Part shown: positions 1-12,000 of the stretch, piece after piece
How the letters are laid out: every line of letters starts with the position of its first letter
How positions within the stretch are numbered: position 1 is the stretch's first letter
Source of the DNA: Zasmidium citrigriseum
Lineage: Eukaryota; Ascomycota; Dothideomycetes; Mycosphaerellales; Mycosphaerellaceae
Direction: 5' to 3'
Assembly (NCBI GenBank): GCA_002786025.1
Contig: NHNW01000002.1
Location: forward strand, 1,240,001-1,304,000
DNA length: 64,000 bases
The notes under the pieces: generated by a model
Seen by the model: only the letters and a program-made list of their open reading frames with translations
Databases searched by the model: none
Told to the model about the DNA's origin: nothing
Made by a program: the position numbers and the translations under genes

Positions 1-3000
1 AGATGGGAAGATGGACTGCCCTGAAGAGGAAGGTGCTTAGGCGCGGCGTGTTGCTCTGCATCCGCCGCTCAAGCACTTCCGACGGCCCGAAATCCTTTCA
101 TTCCGGGCCGGCAGTCCAGACCTGGCATTGAGGAAGTGCGGCCATAATACGCTCCCGTGACGCCCGTGACGGCTGGATTCAGACGGCCTGGATCTTTACG
201 TGATGATGGCCAGGCGCGTATGATAGGTGCGACGTGAGATGGGACAGGCGAAAACTTCGAGTCATGCGAATTGACAATTGCCATTCATTGGCGCGGCTCT
301 TTCCAGCCCGCATCCAAGATCACTGCAAGGCGGGAGGAGATGCGGAGCTGAAGCCTTCTTTGGTGGCGTTGGGTTCGGCAATCTAGAACTTGGGGCCGAA
401 TCCTGACGTCGTGTGAAGAACTTCTGTCTGTCAAGTTAACAAGCATCTTGTCCAATCATCACGACATGCGTAATATTATTACAGGCGTCGATCATGCTTT
501 GCGAAACCCAACCTACCATTGTTCAGGGCCTTGTACGGTCGAGAATGGTGGAATAGTATGGTGACGAGAATCGGTCTTGGCAACAACCAAGTCTGAGGAC
601 CTTCGATCCGTCCTTTGTAAGCCATTCGGGGCCATGAAATCTGCAGGAAACTTGAAGTTCGAACAGGCTCAATTCTCGCGCAGCGTCTGCAAAATCGTGT
701 GGAAGATTGGCCTCGTCATTCGTCCAGATGATGATGTCTCGCTGGGCCTCTTGGTGTAATTATGCCCATAGTCGTAGCGATCTCGCATCCCGACCGATCT
801 GATCTTGATGGCGTCAACCGGCGCGTGCCTCGGCGAGATGTTTCCGCAGTCGAGATCGTGGCTGACAGTTGGCAGCTTCAGAATGACGACGGTTCGTTCT
901 GCAGAGGACATCAGGCTTTCTCGAGATAGTACGTTTTTCGGGTCGCTTCGTATCTTGCCGTTTGTGTTGCAAATTGTTTCAGTTTTGGGTCGCACACGCT
1001 TCAATGATACCGTCTTGAGAGAGTGCAAGGATGACATATGCAGTCCGATGTCATGATCCAGTTGCAGACTTGCATGCTAGCCATTCAGAGAGTGGTCGCG
1101 AGGTTGGATCCCGCCAGGACTCCGGCCCTCCATCGCTTCCGTGATGTCATTCTCGATGCCTTTGCAAATAATGCAGATGCGGCTGATGGAAGTGGCCATT
1201 GACTTTGACTCCGATACCCTCAAGCTGTGCCGCATGGTCTCTACGTGCTCGCTAAGACGACGTATTGAGGATTTTGTTGACCATGCATCGACTCCATGTA
1301 ACCTAGAATGTCCGATCTCGAAAGTGTGAGCGGCACGAGGCATTGCACTCGCAACTCGATCGGGCGTCAATAGTCCAGAACTTGTCGCATATGTTTGGAA
1401 CACAGCTCCCGGGTCATTTCTTCCTTTCAGAAACATTAGCCAAGTCTTTAAGGAGATGTGCTACAGTAGCCTCATAACATGGGTATGTAGATATCTTGCT
1501 CCGATAGTCCAAGTTGCATGTGAGGAAGTTGACAGAACCATAGAAGAAGTGTGGCCATTTCTGCATCCGTCACGAGATGTGCAGAGAGGCGCTGTCCCGA
1601 GAACCGCCGTCGTTTTGCACCTCCGCGCACGAGCCGCGTTTCAGAGATATCGATGAAGAGGATGGAGTGTGCCCAGACCAAGAAAAGCATCCGCCGGGTC
1701 CAGGGCAGCCAGTGCCGTCCATGGCAACGCTTCGACTCGACATAACAAGGACAAGCGGAGAAGGCAACGATTGGTATCGCCGTCAGAATCAGGGCCAGAC
1801 CTGACGGAACTCAGGACACACCGGCGATTGCAGATTGCTCGTAAAGGCCAAATCGATGCGGGTGGTTGGCAGCGTTCAGAAAGGCCAGGATGGTGAAGGC
1901 ACTATTGCATTGGTCGGTCGTCGAGCAAGAGTCTTGCTGTGGTCACGCATAGTCCGCAGTGTTTCATGTCAATGAGACGCATGGCGCTAGCGCCGCCTGT
2001 TGGCAGGCTCATTGGATGGTCTCGCAGTACATAGATCAAAAGAGACTCGTCGCAGAGAATGCTCATGAGCACTCACAGGAAGCCAGTCTCGCACGATCCA
2101 TTGTTCGTCTAAGGCGAGAGAATGCCACGCTTTCGAATATCGTCTCGATGTTCCTCCATTCGCCTCGCGTTGGGACCGATGCCTGCGCAATCATGCTATC
2201 AAGGGATCCGGTGCTGTCCTTGGCGCTGTCGTCTTGCGCTGCCTCCCTGAGTGTAGGCACTCTGCCGGGCTGATGGCGGGAACCATCTTCTTGCGAGTAT
2301 CTAGGTCACCATGATGGCTGAATATGCGAATGCATTGAAGAAAGAGACGGTGACGTTGAAGGAGAATGTTTTGGACTGGAAATCGACGCGAGAATGACGC
2401 GCGTGAGGCGCTAAAACTAGGCGCTAGGCGCGGCTGAGTAAGCGCTGGCGATGCGACCTCACTTCGTGTAACTCGAGCAGCACATTTTGCATTCTTCCGT
2501 GCCGCTCTCCATACCGGTGGTATTCTCACTCCCATCTGCATCTATTTTCAGCCTATCAGGTACTCAGATCGTCGGACTTGGCTCCTCGGAGCCCTTCCCA
2601 AGGCGGCAATGCGGCAGACATTTATCCCATATCGCAAGGGGCGTCGCCTTCTTCACCCTCATCTTCAACGCCAACGAGGCGGCCCATCGCAGTAATTTGT
2701 CTCAGCTTGGAGATAGCGCAGCTATAGAATGATTCACGATCAATCCCAGAGTTCGTCAGGTAAGTGTGAAACTTTCCACAATACAGTCCATTGTGGCCAG
2801 ACTGCATCCCGTCCAAGAGACGAGCGCATTCTTTGCCTCATGGCGCTGCCGACCTGCTGGAAAAGACCCACAACGACCGCAGTCGCCACCGAAAACATGG
2901 CTACAGCAAGGAATGCGTCAAACGGCAACCTGGGTCGCGACGTTCATAGTTTGGAGAAACACTTTGCGACAACGCGTCCAATGCTATCTCAAGCGGTAAG

Positions 3001-3032
3001 GCCGATCCCGCGAGCTTGCTCAGTTCGCGGTA
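1..3032. other. left flank without a supported gene
   Basis: No open frame here shows a domain I recognise, and no chain of exons with good splice sites could be built. Two minus-strand frames, about 669-1037 and 1077-1436, read somewhat like protein (mixed composition, few low-complexity runs), and a third lies at 1472-1690. They could be pieces of a decayed or intron-rich gene. No start, stop and splice set could be joined convincingly. The last few hundred bases are the likely promoter of the large gene that starts at 3033. Confidence 0.5.
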
Positions 3033-6000
3033 ATGAAGCAGAGGACTGCGCGCTTCATACTTGGCCTGTTTGTGCCTCTTGTAGCGCTTGCCGCAGATGA
3101 AAATGGTATGTTCCAGCAAAGACACCGTGTGTGAAGAAGGCCAGCTAACCCGTCGGCTTAGGCGTGCGAGTCATCACCGTTATTGTTCAGAAATACTGCG
3201 GTGTGCCTGTGCGTACGGCAAGTAAGTATTGGAGTCGAAATGGAAAGCAAGATCATCATATTGACCACGGCAGCACTCACTTGCCCCGAGACAACATGTC
3301 CAGCGTTCTCCATTACAAGAAGATCTTCATCGGCAAACTTTACGCCTCAGACATACCCACCCAGCGGGACGGGCTCTGAGATCTTCACGAGCGCGCATAG
3401 TGGATCCTATATTGGCAGTAGCGACTTCTACAGTGGCACGCTCTCTACCAGGTCCATTTCTGCAACAAGCCGCAATGCTACCTCACCTTCCAATGGCGAA
3501 TCCGAGGTGCCAATTAGCACGAACTCACTCGGTCAGACGATCACACTGTCGCCTACGGAAGGCGGCCCAACACTGGACTCATCTGTTACTGCCTCTGGGT
3601 CTTCCCCTGGAGCGCCTTCTTCAGGAGCACCTTCCCCAGGATTACCTTCGTCTGGGACTGGATCACCTGCAGCATCCTCTGATGCAGTATCTACCTCCGC
3701 AGCCTCGAACCCGTCGCCTGATCCCTCGACGCGGCTCTCGACATCGTCTTCATCTCGATTAACAATGGGTCCGGATTCAGGCACAGCCGCCACTAGCTCG
3801 TTTGGAAGCAATGCGTCAAGCGAGCCAGGTGTTTCTGGAACACAATTCTCTGAGGATCAATCTTACTCTGTCAGTTCCGGGTCGCCTGAGTCGAGTCGGT
3901 CAAGCGAGCTGTCTTTCACTGTCGGCGAAAGTAGCCCAACAGCTCTCCCATCATCGCTCTTACCAACGGAGAGCGGCGACACATCCATGATCTCGTACAC
4001 ACCCTCGCCGAATCCATCATACCCGGGCATCACTACAACGTCTGAAGTGTCGTTCGAAACAATAACGGCGCCTCCAACCTTCACTACCGTCAACAACACT
4101 GGCTATATCATTAGCGCGATCGTCTTTTCCGGCATCACAGAGCCGCAGACACTCACAGTTATACCACCGAATGGAACAGCTCCCGGCACGATTCTCTTGG
4201 CTTTTCCGGCAATGCGATATGTTGTGGTCATTGCACAGCCATACACGGGAACTTCAGTCCTTACCGGACCATCGACCGTTACCTCAATCCCTGCAAATGG
4301 ATCTGATGTAAGTTGCAATCATCTCAGGGTGCGGACTACCTGCTTAACTCTTTATTCAGCCCGCTACTGTCGTAATAGCAACGCTACCCGAGGACCAGTA
4401 TTCTCATGTTTCGACCAGCCTTTCAGATTACATGACTTCTCAGCCGCCTTCTCCTGGCCTGACTGGGAGTGTCTCTGCGTCAGCAACACCAACGCAGGCA
4501 TCGAGTGAGCCGACTATCTCGCCTGCCTTTTCTTCGCCTCGAGAATCTTCGGCGTCATCGCCGCTCGGTGAGTCTTCTGCTGTAACATTCTCGCAATTGA
4601 CAAGTTCGCAGGCGCAGCCATCCACTTTGAGTGAGTCTATCTACTACACTACCTTGACAGGGCAGGGAGATGCTGGAATGACAGCCCCTGTGACACGAAC
4701 GTTGACACCGAGCTCCGGGAACACATGGACAGTGATTGTTTTGGAACCCAGCTCTAGCAGCTCGTCGTCTACCTTCTACACAACTCTGACCCAGCAAGGA
4801 GACTCATCATTGACCGCAGCTTCCTCAACGACACTCAGTCCCAGCTCCGGGAATACCTGGACCGTCATAGTCTATGAGCCTAGACCGACTACTTCACCCA
4901 ACGCTGTCTATACAACACTCACGACACAAGGCGATTCATCTCTCACGGCACCGTCGACTACCACGTTGCAGCCAAGCGGCGGAAACACCTACACCGTCAT
5001 CATCCTCACTCCAGTGGTGTATACTACCATCACGCAGCAGGGCGGTCCCTCTTTGACAGCTGCTTCAACAACGACTCTGCAACCAAGCTCCGGCAACACA
5101 GCCACCGTGATCGTTTACAATCCACCCAATGCGTCTACGCCGCCCACTCCTGAGAGCACGAGTCTGGCGTCATCGATCCCGAGTAGTTTCACAGGTCTTA
5201 CGACGATCACCACGGCAGGGCCTGCTTCGATCACAGCGCCGTATACGACGACCTATTACCCAACCGATGGGCGGCCTGGCAGCATTGTCGTCTTTACTCC
5301 AGCTGCGCGTTCTGGTGAATATACGACGATTTATACCCAATACACTGGCACGAATCCCACGCAGCAAGCATTCGTATCGACAGTCGACCCAAGTGGCACG
5401 GAACAAGGAACTGTGATCATTGCAACTCTTTCAGCAACTTCGAATTACTTCGTCACGACAACGACTGGATGGACGGGCTCGATTACCTACAGTTCTACTA
5501 TTGCTTACCCGAATGGCGAGACGCCAGGAACAGTCTTGATCCAGCTTCCCAGAAGATACATCACGCGAACGACAGGCAATCCGTCCATTCTCACGACATT
5601 CAGAACGACGCTCAGCGAACCCAGCGGCACGAATCCGGGACTTGTGCAAGAGGAGACCCCATATCCCGCAGAGACCAACTTCGTGACATCGTCAAGACCA
5701 TATTCTGGCTCGTCACCTTTGTTCGGCCCAACGACGGTCAGCACTGTGCAGCCTTCAGGAACCCAGCAAGGTACATATTACGTCGAATATCCCACCTCTG
5801 CGAATTTCTATGTTACCTCCACACGGCCTTATACGGGCAGTACGCCGCTTTCTGGACCGACAACTTATAGCACTGCCCTACCATCCGGCAATCAGCCTGG
5901 CACATACTACATTGAAGTTCCTGCCTCCGCCAATTTTGTGACAGTCTCGAGCCTGTGGACGGGTAGCTCACAGATCAACGGCCCTACGACTTTGTCTACT

Positions 6001-9000
6001 GCGTCGCCTTCAGGAGCCCAAGCTGGGACATACTATGTCTATTACCCGAGCTCTGCATCGTACACGACTGTTACTGTACCCTGGACGTCGCCCTCGCCCG
6101 TCGCAGGGCCTACAACTTTCAGCACGGCATTGCCTTCTGGAACCCAACAAGGCACATACTATGTGGCAATTCCAAGCTCGGCGTCGTACGTGACAATTAC
6201 AAGGCCGTGGACGTCGCCCTCGCCAATCGCTCAGGCTACTACCGTCAGTACGGTATTGCCGTCTGGAGGCAATCCGGGAACGTATTATGTGGAAGAACCG
6301 CAGTCTGGCTACTATGTCACATCGACGAGACCATACAGCGGAGCAAGTCCGATCACAGGAGCGATCACAGCAAGCTCCTCGCCCCCGAGCGGCACCAATC
6401 CGCCCCTGATTGTCATCGAGGTACCTGCCTCTCAGTCATCCTCAAGCTCGGATGCAAGCCTGAGCCTGGTGTTTGTAACGTCCACCTCGATCAACAGCCA
6501 GATTGCATCTCCTCGCATTTACACGACTTTGCCGCCTGCAGCTTCGACGGATCGTACGAGAACCGTGGTCCTTGAAGTTCCAGCGTCTCAGACCTCGCAG
6601 GAGTCTCTTTACTATACGACCAGTACCTCAATCAACAGTCAAATCAATTCTCCCCGGATCGTTACAACCCTGCCTCCTGCCGCCTCGACGGACCGAACCC
6701 TGACTGTGATCTTGGAGGTACCTGCTTCGCAGACCTCGCAAGAGTCTCTGATTTTTACGACAAGCACTTCAACCAACAGTCAGATCAATTCCCCTCGGAT
6801 TGTGACAACTTTGCCTCCCGCCGCATCAACGGATCGAACTCGCACGGTCGTTCTTGAAGTACCCGCATCCCCGACCTCTCTTGCATCACAGATCTTCGTG
6901 ACCTCTACTCAAACAAATAGCCAGCTAACGCAGCCAACGATTCTGACTACAATCCAACCGACTGCGCCTGGGCAAAATGGGACTGTGATCTACGAAGTTC
7001 CGCCCTCTACCTCCTCGCAACCCTCTTATGTCTTCGTCACTCGCACAGAGGCTTACTCTGGCTCCGCGACGCTGACGCAGCCCACGATTGTCACGACTCT
7101 GAGTCCATCGAATCCAAATGAGATTACCCGAACCGTTGTGTTGCAAACGCCGGCCTCTCGAAGCTATGCTTTCACGACGCGGACAGAAGCTTACACTGGC
7201 TTGGCGACGCTCACGCAACCCACGACTATCTCGACTCAATATCCAACAGATCCCAACGAAAGTGTTGCCACGGTGATTGTCCAAGTTCCTTCCAGTGATG
7301 CGAGTTCTTCTTCGTCTGGGATCTATGTGACTTCATACCAGCCTTGGACAGGATCGAGCCAGATTACGCAAGCAACGGCAGTGACCACCATATCGCCTTC
7401 AGGAAGTCAGGTCAGTTTTAAGATCCTATTCTTTGCAATGTATAGCCAGCTCATGTGTTACTAGCCGGGAACGATCATCTACGCGACCCCGTCCAGCTAC
7501 TCGTCGTCTTCTGCGGCTTCACGGTCCTATACGACAGTGTTCCAGCCCTGGACCGCCTCATCGCAGATTTCTCAAGCGACTACTGTTACGACAATCGAGC
7601 CCTCAGGCTCAGAGGTAGGTTGCGCAAGATCAAACTAATTCACTTGGAGAGCGGACGCTTACAGTTTGCTTCTCATTAGGTTGGTACAATTATTATCCAG
7701 ACGCCGGCTAGCTTCTCCACATCATCTTCTGCCTCGCCAGTCTTCGTCACTTCATACCGACCCTGGACGGGTTCTTCGCCAATCTCGCAGCCCACAGCCG
7801 TATCCACAATTCAGCCGTCGGGTGCCCAGGTGAGAAAGATGCTTGACCCATTGCAATATTGATTTTCGGACCAAGCTAACAGATTGCCGAAGCCGGGCAC
7901 CATCATTTTCGAAACGCCAGCCAGTTCTTCGTCTGGAGTATACGAGACTTCTACCATCTATGTTGGAACAGAGTACAGTGGACCCTCGACGTTGACATCT
8001 CGGCCATACACGGGCGGTCCGTCTGAAGGATTGGAAGTCGTCTATGCTCCTGGCAGCTACAGCTACACTACGATCTATTCTGAAAACGCCAGTCCAACGA
8101 GAATCACGACCGTAAGGTTCGAGCACAGAATATTGATTGCTCCAGGCTGACCCCCTTCCAGGTTCCGTATACCGGAGGGACATCGGCAGGACAGATAATT
8201 GTCGTGTTGCGCGCTCGTTACATCACTTCTACCCAATATGTGGCGAGCCCGCAAGCAACCGGCGTTTCCACGAGCATCTCCTACAGCGGAGGCACCAGCG
8301 ATGGGCTTGTAATCACTTATGCTCCAGCACTCTACGAAACGTCAACACGCTATGTCAGCAGCGGAACGTCAAATCTATTCACCAGTCGCAGCTTTACCGG
8401 TTTGTTGTTGCCATGATTCTTCGATGGGGCTTGACGATGCTAATTTCTGTTTTCAGGCGGCTCCAGCTCAGGCCTAGTTGTCGATGAGCGCCCTGAGTTG
8501 TACTCCACCACGACGGTCTGGCGGACGACCCCAGCTTCTCCGGTGTCAACCAACATCTATACGAGTGCCAGCTATACCGGTGGAACATCTGCGGGCCTGA
8601 TCGTCGAAGAACAAGGCCCATACTTTGAGACAACCACGATTTACCTCGAAAGTATTTCTCAGACCACTACCTACGTTTCGAGACCTTACACTGGCGGCCC
8701 GCAGAGCGGGTTATACGTTGTCGAAGTGCCGCTTTCGTACGTAACCCAGACCAGCTATTTCGATGCTTCTGCCACGGCTCAGACCCAGGTATCGACGACC
8801 ACAGTAGCTCAGGCGACAGGGAGCTCCCAGGGTACTGTCATCGTGTGGAGACCGCAGAGATACTCGACGATCTACAGCTATGCAAGCTCGATCTCCTCGC
8901 GGACTAGTACGATTGCAACGTTTTCAGGGGGCGAAGATCCTGGAACGGTATGACTGAAACAAAGCTTTGTTGAGGCAGAAATGGAATGCTAATGGATATC

Positions 9001-12000
9001 AGGTCCTCGTTGAGCGACCTATTCTCTGGACAACAAGCACTAGCTATGGTGGCAGCGTGTCCTCCACGAGCACCATTGCCACTTACTCCGGCGGAGATTC
9101 TCCTGGGACGGTGGGTGCTGCAGCGCCATTTCTCGACTCCGACTGATGCTGACGAACAATTCAGGTAATTGTATTCCAGCCAGAACTTTACACCACGAGC
9201 TTCAGCTATGGTGGGAGTGTTTCCTCTACCAGCACGATAGCAACGTATGGGGGAGGATCGTCGCCCGGCGTGGTCCTTGTCCAAAGACCTGTCTTGCTTC
9301 GCACAACGACTAGCTTTTGGTCTCAGTCTACGCCATCGACAACTACGCTTGCCAGTAAGTTTGCGAGTCATTTTGACCAATGTTGAGAAGGTGGAGATTG
9401 ACTTCTATCAGCCTATTCGGGAGGCGATGATTATGGCACGGTCCAAGTCTTTGCGCCAGTCTTGCTGACCACTTCAACAACATACTACAGCGCCGAATCT
9501 CTGGCGACTGCGTCCGTCGCTCAGTCAACTGTGGCTACCTACGGCGGCGGGATCGCTCCAGGAACGGCAAGTGCTTTCTAAGCATCATTCTTGATTCGAG
9601 CTCATGATCTTTCTAGGTGATCGAGTACCGACCGATCCTTCTCACAACTGTTACAAGCTTCACATCTGGCAGTGCATCTTCCACAACGACACTCGCAACG
9701 TACGGTGGAGGGACTCAAGCGGGTGCGTAATTGGAGATTTGGAAAATTTCGAAGGCTCGCTGACTTCCCATCGCAGGTACTGTAATTGTCTGGCGACCTG
9801 CCCTGTACACAACCTCTACTTCGTACTGGCAGAGCCCATCATCACGCTCTACCGTGCAGACGTATGAGGGCAACACTTCGCCTGGTGAGGAACAGAATAG
9901 TGCTACGTCCAGGAGATGATAGCTGACGAGATATGCGTTTAGGTCTCATCATCGAGTATATCCCAATTTCGACGCTCACCACAACGGTAAATCTTAGACC
10001 TATGTGCAGTCTGCCATTTGTGATTGCTAATTGAATCAATCAGGACACGGAGACGTCTTCAATCACGACTACAGAGATTTCGAGCAGTCCTTTCTCAACT
10101 ACCTTGGTACTTACCTCCAATTCGACTATCTTGGCATCTGAAATTAGCACAACGACTCTTCAGTCAACGCAAGGCGGCAACACCATCACCACGAACCAAA
10201 CGACAACCGAATACAGCTCAATAACATCTACAGAGCTTTCTGCATCTAGCCTCTTTGTGACTGGGACGACTAGCACCATCTCCAACCTGCAATCGACCAT
10301 TTTGAGCACCGTTGATGGAACATCGACAGCTATATCGACCTTCAATGCCACCGAAACTGCGTCTACCATTGGGAACCCAAGCACTTCGACAGGTAGCCCT
10401 GCTCAAACCTCAACAATTTCGCCCTCGTACCTTACTCTTCCGGTGGAGACACGAACGCTGTCCTCCACTTCTACGACATTCTCGAGCTTCCCATTTACGG
10501 CCGGTACTCTGATCTCGACTTCTGATCTCTCCACTTTGAGCTCGTATTTGACAACTCTCACGTACGAATCCACCATCAGCGGAAGCGTCATCACCGCCAC
10601 ATCAGTCAGCACCAGATTCAGCACGTCTAGCTCAGTCGTCTTCTCTACTTTGAGCCTCACATCAACGCAAACCTCTTCGGCTTATTCCACGCTATCGAGA
10701 ACCGAGACAAGCACTGCCCCAGACAGAACTTCTACCAGGATCTCATCGGTCTTTGAATCGCAGACAACGCGGACAACGGGCCCTACCAGCACGGCTACTG
10801 GTCAAGCTGTAACATCGACGTCTCGGAATAGCCTCACCTTGCCTGTTGAATCTCGGACGCTGACAAGTACTTCAACCACATTGTCGAGCTTTCCATTCAC
10901 GGCGAGTACGCTGGTTTCGACCTCTGATTTGTCGACTGTCAGCTCCTTTATCACTACGCTCAGCCTGACTCTTACGTCCTCTGGTAAGCCTTCAATGAAC
11001 AAAGAGCCAGTTACGTATCATTTGGAGCTAACTATGCAGGCACTACTGTCATAACTTCCACAATATCAACCATTCGAAGCACGGTGACCAGCAGTAAGTC
11101 TATCTCAGATCATCTCCGACGCAATCTAACGTGATTCCCTAGCAACAATCTCAACAAGCCAGACATACCTATCGCAAACTTCAACGCAGTGGAGCACGCT
11201 CTCTTCGACTCAAGTAAACACCATCGAAGGCACATCTACGTCAATATCCTCTCTCTTCAATACACGGACAACACAAACGACTGGGCCGACAAGCACTACA
11301 ATTGGCCAAGCAGTCACATCCACCAGCCGGAACAGCCTCACCCTGCCTGTGGAATCCCGGACTCTGACAAGCACACGCACTACAACCTCCAGCGAGCCTG
11401 TTAGCACTACACAGCAGATCGTTTCAGATCTAACCGGAACGACAAGCTGGGTGACGACTCTTACGAATGTCATTACGTCTTCTGGTGAGCCATCTCTGCA
11501 ATCTAATGAGATATCGGGCTAATGCAAGCAGGCAACCTCGTCACTACCTCGACGATAGCGACCATATACAGCTCCATCACAAGCAGTGAGTCTCCGCCGA
11601 TCTCGCTTTAGAATCCCGCCCTTTCTAATATTGAAATTAGCGTACGTATCTACGAGCCCGACCACATTCTCGGAAACGACAACTCAGTACAACACCCTGT
11701 CGTCCACCGAAACCAGTATCGTTCAAGGGACTTCCACGGACATTCAAACTTCTTACGCAACATCATCGACCAGCACCATTGGTTCGACGTCTTTTGTCTC
11801 CGCGCCAACAGAAACTTCTACTCTTTCGCCTTCGAGAGTTACATTGCCGGTGGAGACACGGACGCTCTCAAGCACGCGGTAAGTACCGAAAGATTCTGTC
11901 AACTTCGCGGTGTTCTTGCCCAAGGTCTTTGTCCGGCTCGCACCTGCGTCCACCACAGAAGCTTGATCTACTCGCGCTTGCCTCTATCCGTGCTCCTTTC

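Noticed and set aside
669..1690. Possible minus-strand gene in the left flank
   Set aside because: Frames of moderate length with protein-like composition, but no domain and no consistent set of introns, so it is noted only as uncertain.
3533..4099. Acidic open frames on the minus strand opposite the start of the giant gene
   Set aside because: They are mirror images of Ser/Thr/Pro codons on the plus strand, where signal peptide, repeats and splice phases all agree.
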